Origin: Leuctra nigra
Lineage: Eukaryota > Arthropoda > Insecta > Plecoptera > Leuctridae
NCBI GenBank assembly: GCA_934045905.1
Contig: OW203762.1
Coordinates: 49,315,411 to 49,379,410, forward strand
DNA length: 64,000 nucleotides
Direction of reading: 5' to 3'
Below are positions 50,875 to 61,533 of the stretch, piece after piece. Numbering within the stretch: position 1 is the stretch's first letter; each line of letters starts with the position of its first letter. A program made the position numbers and the translations under genes. Under the pieces are notes generated by a model. It was not told the origin of the DNA. It worked only from the letters and a program-made list of their open reading frames with translations, and did no database searches.

Positions 50875-50911
50875 ATCGTCATCATCATAATCATCACCAT
50901 CATCATGATGT
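50875..50911. repeat. ATC/CAT microsatellite
   Basis: Runs of ATC trinucleotides with a few interruptions. Confidence 0.75.
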
Positions 50912-51218
50912 TAAAATCATCTTCATAATCATTCAACCGTCGTCATGGAGTAGTGGCATAACGAACGCCACTCAAATATAAAGCAAAATCTAAATTTTAA
51001 CGAGTTTTATGGCTTCTCCCGAAATGTCGGGGACATTTGGGTCTCCGTGACGTGCTCCGGCATTGTTAGCTGGTTCCACGAAACCTTCTGCTGGTATTGA
51101 TGCAAATGCTTCCGTGAATATGCAACGAGTGGTAATTATAGAGGCGATTATACGCAGCTCTTCACTGCGTGATGTGACAATATTAGCCACTCGACAGCAG
51201 ACCGAATCACGGCACACC

Positions 51219-51321
51219 ATTCTAGAATGAAAACGAAATCATTTCGGTCTGAAATCATTTCACGGCCATAAGGACACATTGATCTGAAATGATTTCAATG
51301 ATTTCGTCTCCGTTATAGAAT
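51219..51321. mobile_element. Small foldback related to the 24547 family
   Basis: Imperfect inverted repeat ATTCTAGAATGAAAACGAAA...CGTTATAGAAT with tandem internal GAAATCATTTC words and the family's CGGCCATAAGGA centre. Confidence 0.5.
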
Positions 51322-52418
51322 AAAGCCCTAGACTGTGCCTACAGTGCAATGTCTATATCACACTACACAGGGTACCTATTTTCGAGATAGTCCGGCCAGT
51401 GTCCAGTAAACTCTGCGAACTTACGTGGATAAATCTGGATTTTTTAGCATGAGGCTACTACTTGACCTCGTTCATCTAGAATAGTCAACGACATCTTTAT
51501 TTCAGAAATAACGATTTTCACCAAATACCAGATAGACAGCGTAGCTCAATACTAACATGCGTTATAGGTACTAGGTATCTAATTTGTTATTGAGTAGATA
51601 AGCTTTGTCCGTCATCATAAACTATTATAAACCCTAATGCTGATCTTAAGAAAAAATGTTTGACCTATAATCGGTTTAAATACAAGTGTAACTAAAGGTT
51701 TGTTTGTTTTAACTTTCAGAATTTTTCACGCGAGTTTTCTAAAAGTAAAGAAGTAAGAAGGTAAAATGTACAGGATTTTAGATCCTATGCTTACAGCATG
51801 TAGGTGAGGGCAGACGGAGAAAAATATAACAAAGTTGAGCGCGAAGTGTGGAATCGAGACTCTCGCGCCACTATAAAATAAAAATGTGTCTGGTTCTTTC
51901 CTAACTCCACTTCCCTTATCCTCATTTATCATTGTCCGTAGTTTATAAAACAAAACACCGAGTTGGCTCATTACTATTAATGTTAATGCGACAACTTCCG
52001 GCCAGAGCAGGTACCTACTCGACCGACCTGGCGATGATTATACTCGAGAAAACTATTGTTTGTGTGGCCAGTTTTTATTCTAGTGGTGTGTAACGTCGCT
52101 ATATTCTACATCTAGGCTAATGGCGACGGATGACTGATTATTATGATAATATGGAGATATTGATGAAGAATGTAAGAATGGACGGAGGTGATCGTGGCCT
52201 ATTATTAAGAACCCCACCCCCCATTTGCTGTCGACCACGCTGTCGACTGAGGGAAATCACTAAAAAATACCTCAGTAAGGACTGATTAATCCCCCTCCAG
52301 AGTGCAAGTCCAGAGCGTTGCTCCATGAGCTTTGGTGCGTGTCAACTGTCAATGACACTGACAGTATAATGAGCAATCACGAACTTGATGCGAATGGATC
52401 TGCGAAGCGCAATATGTA

Positions 52419-52495
52419 GGACCGAACTCGGGGCACGAATTCGGGACCTCTCACTTGCCGGGCGAGAGCGCGACCAACTGAGCTACTAGGTCGGA
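52419..52495 (-). repeat. tRNA-Ala-like SINE, minus orientation
   Basis: The reverse complement reads a tRNA-like unit with TAGTAGCTCAGTTGG (box A), CTCTCGCCCGGCAAGTGAGA (anticodon arm) and a mutated box B. The leader at 52496-52558 is shared with 43228-43288. It is one half of a head-to-head pair with 52566-52642. Confidence 0.72.
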
Positions 52496-52565
52496 TGGAC
52501 GGACTTGAGACACATTAACGTACTGATGAGAGTTAGAGATTTCCGAGGAGAATGGAAATGAAGGG

Positions 52566-52642
52566 CCGACCGGGTAACTCAGTTGATAGAGCTCTCGCCC
52601 GGCAAGTAAGAGGTCTCGGGTTCGAGCCCCGGTTCGGTCGGA
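52566..52642 (+). repeat. tRNA-Ala-like SINE, plus orientation, best cloverleaf
   Basis: Seven acceptor pairs (GACCGGG with TTCGGTC, two G-U), a D arm, an anticodon stem and loop CCGGCAA, and a T arm GGGTTCGAGCCCC can all be drawn. C at position 33, the multi-copy context and conserved flanks argue for a tRNA-derived repeat and not a working tRNA-Ala gene. Confidence 0.7.
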
Positions 52643-53339
52643 CAGTTTCGCTTCGCACATCAGTTCCTATCATCCTGAATCCACTGGAACTGGAAGTGTT
52701 CCATAAAACCCAATTTCTAATCACAAACTTCTCGCGTTCACGCGTGGAATTTACAAGCTTAGAAATAAAAAATAATTCAATAACCTATAGATTGTAGAAA
52801 TGCTGCCCATATGAGAGAAAGTAATTAGTTACTGCTGAAATTGTTTTGTGTTCAATTTCGCTTCTTGACAGGTACCTTATCAAACATTACCAAACAAATT
52901 ATTTAAACGATTCATGCGTGAAAACAACAGGATTTTCAGACTACTTTATTCGCTACATAGATGAAAGGGGAACAAAAAAATTAAACTTGGCATTTTAGTA
53001 TATTTATGAATTATGATCATTATTTTCCCAAATTAACGTTATTCTGGAGATGCACATTTTTTATGATGATAATTTTATCTGAATTTTGTAATTTCCGCGT
53101 TGCAGTGACTTTGGTGTCTGAATGTTCCTCTATGAACCCGGCGACTGTCGTGCGCTGTTCGTGGAGTACCTACCAGTATCTGTCTCACTTACCGCACACA
53201 TATAAGTGGAGGATCACACTAGCTGACGGGCAGAAACGCATCTTCATCGCACTTAGAACTTCCAGGCGTAGAGAATCAGAAGATTTACACTCCAAGACAT
53301 GGGGAACATTCGCACAGATTCCTCTTTCCTCGTCATCGT

Positions 53340-53520
53340 GACCGGCACTGTCAGTCCATCCGACTCGATCGCGATGTATTCCCGCTAGACGGCGCAGCGC
53401 GGCATGAAGTGACTGGCCAGCACGGGAGACGGAGACGATCTGACTCGCTGCGCCGGCCGGACGAGATCCACTACTCGCGTCATCCCGGCGCAAGCGCACG
53501 CGAAACCACGCGATCGTGAT
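53340..53520. promoter_or_regulatory. CpG-dense patch, possible promoter or 5' UTR
   Basis: Unusually many CpG dinucleotides for this window, no transposon hallmarks and no convincing open frame. It lies on the 5' side of Beat and 3' of gp210, so it could be a first exon or promoter of the minus-strand Beat gene. This is inference without a start-site motif that decides it. Confidence 0.2.
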
Positions 53521-53858
53521 GATCAGTCATTAGATGACCTCTCATTACAAGCTTGCAACGTAGGATAAAACGAAAGAGAGGGTTCTCAATTTAAAATAAT
53601 TGCTACTACAAAGAGGAAACTGTTTTTCAACATTTTATATTATCGAAGTCAAAGCATGCTCGCCGACATTCTACCCCCATGTAATAGGATCCCTCACGAA
53701 TAAGTATAGGTACTTATCCTCGTCTTGCTCCAAAATGTTTATTCTTCAACACAGTGTAATGCAAAGTAGAAGTAAATACTGCAGATATTGTGCAATACGT
53801 AATTGTGCTTTGGTGGAGGTGCCGTGTCAGCAAGAAGCGTCGCCGACTGGTGCGTCAA

Positions 53859-53885
<27 letters not shown>
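53859..53885. repeat. G27 homopolymer
   Basis: Twenty-seven consecutive G on the plus strand, the longest homopolymer in the window; length may be a sequencing or assembly approximation. Confidence 0.85.
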
Positions 53886-53889
<4 letters not shown>

Positions 53890-54785
53890 CACCATTATTC
53901 ATGATCACTGATCAGCAATGCAAAACGTGGCATTGTTTTAACAATCAGCTCGTTTCTGGCTCGAATCGGTTTTGGGACGTTAAAATTGGGTTCTTTCTTC
54001 GTCAACTTGTATGAAATTATGAATGAAAATACAGCATCATTCAAAAACTAAAAAGTAGTCCCCAATTCATCAGATATGAGGCAGTCTCACTTTACTGGAA
54101 ACTAGGATTAACAAAACTTATTGCTATTACCTACTGGATTTTTTCATGCATTTTCCATATTTTTCCGATTCTCAAACTTTCAGATTGGACCAGCACTCGG
54201 CACTTCCGCACTGGACCGGCAATTCAGGGACGTGGGTTCGAATCCCACAGTAGGCAAATATTTTCAATTTGCAATTGGTATTAATTTTCAGATTAAATTT
54301 CATACATTCGGCAATTCATAGGTTGCATGTGATGTCATCTCATTGTTGCCTGCCGCCAATAGCTGTGATTCTCTGCTTTTTTTATATTTTCTAGTTAATG
54401 TGTACCTGGGAAATTGTATAGGCTCCGGAGAAATCTTTAGTACGAAGAGGAATCATTCAACATTACAAAAATACTACATCAATTTACCTCAATAAAGTTA
54501 CAAATCTGACCCGTCAACGTGCACTCTCAGGTGGAAAATTCAATAATTTTGCATGCTAACATACAAAAGAAGTTCGTGCAAGCTATGAATAGGAGGTTTG
54601 GATTGGTCAAATCTTCTGTCCACCTGATAATCTCAATGGGACAGAATAATAATTACCTGATAATTTTTCGTCAACAACTAGATTCTTTGATTCTACAATA
54701 TACATGCAGTTGATTTCTGTTACTTGGTAGAAGAAGGAATTGGATAAGAAATAAAGATCTGAATGAATATTCACATGTTTTTTTT

Positions 54786-54791
54786 TTTATT
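54786..54791 (-). terminator. Candidate gp210 polyadenylation signal
   Basis: AATAAA on the minus strand about 800 bp past the gp210 stop codon, followed by an A-rich tract. It is plausible as the mRNA 3' end, but transcript evidence would decide. Confidence 0.3.
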
Positions 54792-55393
54792 AAAAACACA
54801 AATTTTTAATGCAATATATACAAGTTATGAAATTGTACTTACAAACTATACAGTTCTGTTCTCAATGAAATGTAATTTTTACATAGTACAATCAAGAATG
54901 ATTTACTTAACATGGGAATGATTCGTGCCCACCTTGTCTCCAGATCATAATGAATGATGAATTAAGTCATTTTTACATAAAATAATTGCAAATGATTTCT
55001 CTTCACAAGAGAACTGTCCCACTTGTCTTCTAAATGATACACAATTACACTTGATAACTTAACAAACACACTCATTAGTCATATAAGGCACTAGGAATTC
55101 TCACCAAAGAATTTTACTGATTTAAGTATGAACCTACTTGTGAGGTAACTTAAAAAACAACCAATTACAATATGGTAAATGAACATTATTTTCTACACGT
55201 CGTCACAATAATTTAGTAATTCACAACCAACATGGCACATCATGGTGAGTTGTGACCGGAATCCTGAGGACAGGAACATGGACGCAAGATTCTGGTCAGC
55301 TTGAAGTTAGGAGAGCCGTAGATGGGGAAGCGGGGCGGCGGAGGAGGAGTGCCGTCTTTGTTGCAATACTTCGTGCCATCTGCGCAAGAGAGA

Positions 55394-55671
55394 TAGGTAG
55401 GTCAGTGGGAGAGGTGGAAGGAGGGGAGGTGGAAGGAAGGTGAGCGTGATCAGTGGAAGCGATGGCGTGGCCCGAGTGACTGGAATGACACCTGTGGGAT
55501 CCCGTACACGGGCGGGCTTTTCTCGCTGAATAGGTAGGTAGGTCAGTGGGAGAGGTGGAAGGAGGGGGGGTGGAAGGAAGGTGAGCGTGATCAGTGGAAG
55601 CGATGGCGTGGCCCGGGCGACTGGAATGACACCTGGGGGATCCCGTACACGGGCGGGCTGTTCTCGCTGAA
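55394..55671 (-). repeat. Tandem duplication of the gp210 terminal coding end
   Basis: Two units of ~137 bp (55535-55671, containing the real last ~26 codons and stop; 55394-55530, the copy) lie 141 bp apart and differ at only a handful of positions. The copy keeps its reading frame (FSEKSPPVYGIPQVSFQS...) and stop. Upstream of it, a pyrimidine-rich tract ends in CTATTCAG, which looks like a usable splice acceptor. It lies in the 3' UTR. Confidence 0.88.
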
Positions 55672-55712
55672 TGCCGAGCGCGACTCGTAGATGGAATGTG
55701 GGTACGGACTCA
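55591..55712 (-). CDS. NUP210: gp210 exon 13: C-terminus and stop
   Basis: Reads SPYPHSIYESRSAFSENSPP then VYGIPQVSFQSPGPRHRFH and TGA at 55591-55593. The IYESRS and SP-rich ending suit the gp210 tail. Its 3' half is duplicated downstream at 55394-55530. Confidence 0.92.
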
Positions 55713-56049
55713 CTAAAACAATACACACACTTGTATCTAAATACCTGCTTGCATCATTTGTAAAGATAACACACAATTTCATTTATTCATAGAATAGATG
55801 GGTATAAAAAAAAACGTCGAAGAAAAGCAGTTCAGACGTATTGACAAGGCAAAATGTGTGACGAATGCTAAAAAGTACATTTGGATGGAAATGACATACT
55901 TACTACGTTACATAGAATTCAATAACTTGAAGATTCCCTAGCACTTCATTGAAACCCACCTTCATCACAATCAGTCACTTAGGATTTATTCCGCATCTTA
56001 GACAAATAGAGCCACTCCGAGTGTCCGGATGGTTGATTGTTGTACTTAC

Positions 56050-56106
56050 ATGGACTGGAGGAGACCATTGCCTGGTGCGGCGGAGGCTGATTCAGGTTAC
56101 TGCAGC
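56050..56106 (-). CDS. NUP210: gp210 exon 12 of 13 in window: tail
   Basis: A 57-bp micro-exon encoding CSNLNQPPPHQAMVSSSP between split Gly and Leu codons, with acceptor TTTCAG and donor GTAAGT. It is part of the proline-rich cytoplasmic/pore-facing tail. Confidence 0.9.
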
Positions 56107-56446
56107 CTGAAACATTCAACGTAGTCGTCAGGTCGGCAAACATTTGCCCGACACATTCACTTGACCAAACTGTACTGACATATAAGTCTCAAAAGTAAAA
56201 ACATACATTTTGGGTAATCACAATAGTTCAAATACAGCAACAAAGCTCAGGGTACTCTATAGAAGTTCGTCAAGAAAGCACAGAGAGCATGTGCAAAGGT
56301 TATTAAGTTCGGACACTGAATACTTATTTGGAGCTCTGTGATCATTCAAACTGTAAGTACCAAATGCCCTGGAGGTGGGCAGCCGCTAACTTCCAATGTG
56401 CATATTTTTCAAAATGTGAGGATAATAACCAATAATGAAAACTCAC

Positions 56447-56585
56447 CCCATTTGATGGCAGAGAATGAGACTAGGATGGCAATCAAAGCAACAACCCAAT
56501 AGGAGTAGGTGTAGACCCGTTCACTCAGGGGACCGATGTCCGAACACACGAGGTCTGATCCAGAGCTCACCACGCGGACAGGGAC
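56447..56585 (-). CDS. NUP210: gp210 exon 11 of 13 in window: transmembrane helix
   Basis: Reads VPVRVVSSGSDLVCSDIGPL, then the single membrane helix YSYWVVALIAILVSFSAIKW, entering in phase 0 and leaving with one base of a split Gly codon. The helix lies about 60 residues from the C-terminus, as expected for gp210. Confidence 0.95.
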
Positions 56586-56713
56586 CTAAAACAAACGAGT
56601 GTCGGTTACTTACATGATAGTCTGATAGATGATCTCCTAGACCGTTTCAATTTTCCAAGGTGAAAAGAAAGCTGTAAAATGCGCAGGGACAACAGGCTAG
56701 AGAGACACACAAT

Positions 56714-57339
56714 TAGTGATGCCCAGCGGGAATATTCCCCGTTCCCGGGAATATTCCCGAGCAAATTTGGGGAATATTCCCCAAATCGGGAATTTACTTT
56801 TTCATTATAAATTAAAATGTACGATGTTATTATTTTGCGGTATGTTATTACCTCTTAGTATTCTCTATTTTGTCATTAATTTTCTTGTTATCTTATGACA
56901 GGGGTCGGTAACCTTTTTTGGTGACGGAGCCAATTTCAGAAAAATGTATAAATGAGATAATAATGCGAGCCGCAGCAGGCAATCAAATATAATACACCAA
57001 AAATAATCAAGTAAATTACTAGTTTATTCTGCTATTTTGACGAAGCCCCCCCCCCCCCCCCCTCCCTCTTGATGTTGCCCCGCAGGGCATTTTTTCAAAT
57101 TTTCAAATATTTCGATTCCAGACCTTTATTTAAATTATAAAGAGTCATTCAAAACCCACCAAGGAGCCGCAGGTTGCCGACCCCTGTCTTATGACATCTC
57201 AAAACATAAACATGCTTTAATAATGTTTTCTCTTAATGTTTACTCATCCCTGTAGTAAATTCCCAATAAATTCCCGGTTTGGGGAATATTCCCGGGAATA
57301 TTCCCGAAAAAATAAATTCCCGGGAATATTACATCACTA
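56714..57339. mobile_element. hAT-like element with GGGAATATTCCC-rich ends
   Basis: Inverted termini TAGTGATG...CATCACTA with subterminal arrays of CGGGAATATTCCC palindromes at both ends, flanked by CA-rich ACACACAAT on both sides (likely the target duplication). It has no transposase frame. It is split by a second element at 56899-57186. It lies in the gp210 intron between the transmembrane exon and the one before it. Confidence 0.8.
56899..57186. mobile_element. hAT-like MITE nested in another element
   Basis: Termini CAGGGGTCGGTAACCTTTTT and ...AGGTTGCCGACCCCTG, with a perfect 8-bp target duplication TCTTATGA on each side. It is 288 bp, non-coding, with a C17 run inside. Same family as 63532-63723. 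Confidence 0.93.
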
Positions 57340-57573
57340 CACACACAATAAAAAGTAATTGCTAACAGATTCAAAACACTCCATGTTTATTTTGGGTGTT
57401 CACCTGATTCTTCACCTGAAGTTGCCGGCAAGGACATTTTTATATAACGGCCCTTTCCATGGTGCCACAAAACAACCACAGAGCACCTACCAAAGAACCA
57501 ACAATATCTCACAGCTCTCGGACTCTCAGTCAACAGCTTCAGAGAGATTGACATCCTGTGAATATGACGTTAC

Positions 57574-57735
57574 CTTGATGCTCTGCTGAGTGAGGTCCGA
57601 CCTGACGGTGACAAACAGCTCCTGGCCGGCTCCCTGGTTCACGTAGCTGGATCCAAGCTCCACAGGGATGTGGATGGTCGTGGCGTCACGTTGGTCTCGA
57701 GTGTCCACCGCAATGACATCGCCGTCGCTCAGCAC
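57574..57735 (-). CDS. NUP210: gp210 exon 10 of 13 in window
   Basis: The exon has 54 codons in phase 0 at both ends. It reads VLSDGDVIAVDTRDQRDA, then HIPVELGSSYVNQGAGQELF and LTQQSIK. It lies just before the transmembrane exon. Confidence 0.93.
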
Positions 57736-58236
57736 CTGCGCAACACCCGACATCTCAACGCTCGTACCCACTACATTCATCGTTCATCATGATCAGGTGT
57801 CATGGTTTCCTGACATCTTACTCTGCAACGAATGTAACATTTTACTTTGTGTACACCATAACATCAAAATCTCAGATATGTGTTACTCATTGTGTACAAG
57901 TATTTTAGTAGATTTTAAATTGAAATAAGAGCACAAATAAGAAAAAAAAAATGCAAAAATTACAGGACCTGACTAAACTACTCAATGAAAAATATAATAT
58001 GTAACACTGAAATAACACTGTAACACTGTAACCCTTACCAGAAATAATTTTGGAGAGAAACTATAATAAAAAAAATATATATAGGTCCTACCTATATTAT
58101 ATTAATATTATGCCCCTATCATTAGTGCACAAAGAACAAATTTATGTCCATTAGCTTCTTACACCTCGTTAATATATTGATGAGTTCTCAAAAACCAAAC
58201 ATTTAACTATTTCGCTATCAATACGGGTAACTGTAC

Positions 58237-58514
58237 CTGCACCGACGCCAGCACCTCTGGCGTGCCGGAGACCTGTATGGTTCCCGCGCCGCGCGCCGAC
58301 AGCCGCAACTCGCCGCCGTGCACGTAGAGTGCGGGATGGAACAAGTAGACGGCCGTGTCCGAGAGCTTCCCGGCCGTCACGCGCAGGCTGATGTTGGTGC
58401 GCAGCGTGGAGGCGGACAGCGTGGGCGGCCCGGCGGCAATCACGTCGCACGAGTACGTACCAGTGTCGGTATGCAGCGCGGGGTACACGGCCAGAACCTC
58501 CACCCACGCCGCTC
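58237..58514 (-). CDS. NUP210: gp210 exon 9 of 13 in window
   Basis: The largest exon here (278 bp). It reads AAWVEVLAVYPALHTDTGTY, then VIAAGPPTLSASTLRTNISL and VTAGKLSDTAVYLFHPALYV, ending GTPEVLASVQ. It is lumenal. The neighbouring intron holds a MITE at 58574-58720. Confidence 0.94.
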
Positions 58515-58573
58515 CTGAGACATATGTGGAAATACTCTCTTATGAAAATGTGTTTTACCTATCAGTAATGACA

Positions 58574-58720
58574 GCCAGGGCAGATATTCTAACTTTCCTT
58601 GTCGTCTCGTATCAATTGACACGGTGTCACCACTATGTTAAATAGATAGCACTCCAGTGTGCAGTGAGCTCGTATCAAGTGAAACAAGACGACAAGGAAA
58701 TTTGGAATAGCCCTCCAGGG
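58574..58720. mobile_element. MITE/foldback in a gp210 intron
   Basis: Inverted arms built on TTTCCTTGTCGTCT(C/T)GTATCA, starting CCAGGGC and ending GCCCTCCAGGG, with a ~40-bp loop. A half-copy (GTATCAAGTGACACGACATGACAAGG) lies near 24680. Confidence 0.7.
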
Positions 58721-58966
58721 ATGTTGAGAAATTCCAGTCATAAAATTAATTGTTGGGTTAACGACTAGTGATATGAGGAGCCAAGGAATCTGTGGGACAT
58801 GTGATGTGAGGACTCCCTTCTAAGAACCTTGCCTGGCAGTCGAAAACAAGAGTTGTTTTTTGTTAGTGAAGAAAGATCTTTCATAATGATTGCAACTTGT
58901 TTGTAGTTATTTATTATTATAACTTAAAACAAACTATAATGTTTGTTTATCCATGTATAAACGAAC

Positions 58967-59153
58967 CTGACGTGAAGGCCAGGGAGCATGTGAAGGGCAG
59001 CGTGCTGGGAGACTTGCAGGGGCCTGCGCGCGGCTGCACGAGGTTGCTCTCCTTGTCGGGCTGCGCGGCGTTGCGCAGGACCAGCGGTGCGCTGAACACA
59101 GTGTCCGAACTGGGGTTGATGAGGTGCTCTTTCTCTCCGCGCAAGAACTTCAC
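58967..59153 (-). CDS. NUP210: gp210 exon 8 of 13 in window
   Basis: Reads VKFLRGEKEHLINPSSDTVF, then SAPLVLRNAAQPDKESNLV and GPCKSPSTLPFTCSLAFTSG (187 bp, leaves in phase 1). The C..SP....PF.C.L.F block is a conserved gp210 signature. Confidence 0.94.
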
Positions 59154-59375
59154 CTGCACAAACACAACCATCTTGTCGTCATACACCTTCTTACACATTC
59201 CAACATTCAACTTGGCACAGTTCCTACAATATGTACATAATTATACTAGGAAAACGCTTAGAGAAAAAAAGGAGTCACTCCCTGAAATCAAAACAAATTT
59301 GAACTTCTGTTTGAGGAAATGATCACGAGAAAAAGGTCAACCAGAGAAGCAGTGTTATTGGGCAATAAAACGTAC

Positions 59376-59582
59376 CTCTGTGAGTGGCTGCACCTCGATG
59401 TTGGAGTGCACAGAGCTGAGAGCCGAGTAGTGGAAGCGTACGGTGGCCCAGCCGCTGCCCGAGGCCACGCCCGAGCCCGTGATGGCGTTCAGGCTGAGCA
59501 CGTCATCGTCGTCCGAGCTCCATCGGCCGTCGGCTGACAGAGCGGTCAGACACACCGCATCGCCCTCAGTCAGCAACGCCAT
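59376..59582 (-). CDS. NUP210: gp210 exon 7 of 13 in window
   Basis: The exon has 69 codons in phase 0 at both ends. It reads MALLTEGDAVCLTALSADG, then RWSSDDDDVLSLNAITGSG and VRFHYSALSSVHSNIEVQPL. Its Trp-to-Gly Ig-like strand pattern fits a BIG2 fold. An alternative acceptor three bases upstream would add one Gln. Confidence 0.93.
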
Positions 59583-59894
59583 CTGCTGCACATTACATTC
59601 AACAGTCAACTGACATTCCCAGCATCAGTCCAATAGTATTTGCATTTGAGATGGAATGCAGCTCCCAGAATAAACATCTTATGAACGTCCGTTATTACTA
59701 CAAATATTCACAGGATAACATTATAAAAGTTCTATTCCCATTTTCGAAACATCTCGAGTTTATTATCATATAATCGGGGACACATCTTCAATCAACAGCA
59801 ACATTTTTTGCCCGTTTTGGGAAAAACGTTGATTAATCAAGATATTTTGAGCTTAAAAAAGCATACATAATTGAAAGCCTCAACTCTCAAGTAC

Positions 59895-60057
59895 CTTGTT
59901 GGGGAAAATGATGTCTTCTGTGGAAATCTTAAGATAGTCGGCAACGTGCTGTGTGGAGACGTCGTCCCACACCTTCATCATCGTCTGCCCGCTGCGGAGG
60001 ATTCGAGCAAGGACGGTTCCGTTCTCCTCGCCTCGAGTCAGCGCGATCAGGTCGAAT
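59895..60057 (-). CDS. NUP210: gp210 exon 6 of 13 in window
   Basis: Reads FDLIALTRGEENGTVLARIL, then MMKVWDDVSTQHVADYLK and IIFPNK (163 bp). The K(V/I)WD...V..Y.K motif is family-typical. Confidence 0.94.
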
Positions 60058-60168
60058 CTGGCGGCAAACACACGGACATTCAACTACTAGAAGCGTACCA
60101 TGACAAATGAGAGACTGCGTTAGACTCCATTCAATGTGACAAGTAGTGAGAGAACAGCCTGTATCTAC

Positions 60169-60344
60169 CTGTTGGTGCGCATCTTGAGGTCGGAGGGCGC
60201 TGAAGTGAAGGCGGCACCGGTGTTGTCGTGGAAACTGGCGGTCATCTTCAGATCCAGGCCCTGAGGCAGACGGTGGAGCACTTCGCCCGGTGGCGCGCGC
60301 CAGTCGGTGTTGGCGCTCAGAAGCATGTAGCTAACTGGCTTCAC
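60169..60344 (-). CDS. NUP210: gp210 exon 5 of 13 in window
   Basis: Reads VKPVSYMLLSANTDWRAP and LPQGLDLKMTASFHDNTGAA, ending MRTNR (176 bp, leaves in phase 2). It matches the conserved gp210 segment with PVSYML and FHDNTG, among the best conserved in the family. Confidence 0.95.
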
Positions 60345-60691
60345 CTGGGCACAACATTTCACTCACAAAACCTAAATCCATGCGATGTGGTATATTCCAA
60401 GAGCCAAAATCAAGAGGGAGACTCATCTTAGTTTTATGGTATGCAACAGTGCCCAACATCTGGTCCATAGAGCACCGAGTATGGCTAAGGTTGTTGGCCA
60501 GCACAGCTTTTAGCACAATGAAAAGACCTACCAAGTTTTATACGGTGGGAAGACCACCACAGGAAAACCCATAAATACTAATAATGTAAAATAAAAATAT
60601 CTTGAAGTGCAGAGCAATGACTTCACTAATGTACAGCTGATGTATTAAGCATAGGGAGTGCCTGAAGAAGCGTGAGAGAATGTGAAAGTAC

Positions 60692-60929
60692 CTCGATGGT
60701 GACCGTAAGACACTGCCGCAGACCGAACTCCTCCCTTGCCGACACTTCCACGCCGGTCCTCCCCGTGGTCCCCTCGGACTGCACCAGGCCATGGCGGTCC
60801 ACACGGACCACCGGGAGGTTCCGGATCTCCTCGGAGTCATGCGGGGTCAGCGTCGGACCCGGGATCCCCGAGGCTTGGACCGAGTAGCGAAGCTGTTTGG
60901 AGGACTCGCGGTTCGTCCGCAGCTGCACA
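60692..60929 (-). CDS. NUP210: gp210 exon 4 of 13 in window
   Basis: Starts with the last base of a split Ser codon, then VQLRTNRESSKQLRYSVQ and IPVVRVDRHGL-type sequence ending LTVTIE (238 bp, leaves in phase 0). It contains GLVQSEGTTGRTGVEVSARE, another BIG2-style G.v....G...v.v pattern. Confidence 0.93.
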
Positions 60930-61309
60930 CTGAAGCAGAGAAATACCTCAAGGTCAAGTACTTGACTCTCACTCTCAAGGACAATATGTATTACATATTG
61001 GCTTCTATTGACCAATTGGAAATTGGTTATACTACTACACTAGTTTTATCATACATTATTTTAAAAATAATTAGCTTACAATGTTCTTTCAATTATGTTT
61101 ACGCTTTATAAACTCCAATTATCTACATGTTTGTCTACAGTAAGCTTGGACTCATTAGAAGGCAGTGGAACAACTGAAAGTCAAACCGGCAACTGTCATT
61201 GTCATATTGAGGATGCAAATACCTAATATTTTCTTGCATCTTTTATAACTAAGTAATTAGTAATGGTGACTCTTGCCACTACATAAGGTGCAATAATATT
61301 TGACTTCAC

Positions 61310-61533
61310 CTTGAGCCCGGTGCCATCAGGATGAACGGAGACTGCTGTACCGAGGCGAGCGAGGGGCTGATGAGCCGGAGATCGCCGAACACCTCCACCT
61401 CGAGGGAGGTGTCGATCATCTTGACTCCGGAGGAGCCGGTCATGACGCTCGGCACTGCCACCGTCACGTGCAGCACGGTTCTGCCCGGTTCCTTGGCAGT
61501 CAGACGCATGGAGATCCGGTCCTCGTCGTCAAC
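61310..61533 (-). CDS. NUP210: gp210 exon 3 of 13 in window
   Basis: Starts VDDEDRISMRLTAKEPGRTV in phase 0 and ends APGS with two bases of a split Ser codon (224 bp). It contains TSLEVEVFGDLRLISPS, a block strongly reminiscent of the gp210 lumenal region. Confidence 0.93.

Larger units (their letters stand above)
45744..52195. other. Stretch without recognised genes
   Basis: Contains MITEs at 46374-46549 and 51219-51321, ATTGGACATT direct repeats near 48040, a TCTA-type tail preceded by AATAAA near 48390 (possible 3' end of a degraded retroelement) and a CAT/ATC microsatellite (50875-50911). The 212-codon frame at 49540-50178 (+) is long for this background but shows no domain and low-complexity-free random composition; I leave it uncalled. 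Confidence 0.4.
52643..54785. other. Gap between the SINE pair and the gp210 3' end
   Basis: Mostly AT-rich with no gene supported. The segment 53340-53520 is CpG-dense (separate entry). A G27 homopolymer lies at 53859-53885. A tRNA-like box B (GGGTTCGAATCCCAC) occurs at 54234. Confidence 0.4.

Noticed and set aside
52566..52642. Functional tRNA-Ala(GGC) gene
   Set aside because: The cloverleaf is nearly complete, but the anticodon loop lacks U33, the D stem has a mismatch, and it belongs to the repeat family.
55307..55726. 139-codon minus-strand ORF across the gp210 end
   Set aside because: It is the wrong frame of the duplicated terminal exon; the correct frame gives the conserved tail and ends at 55591.
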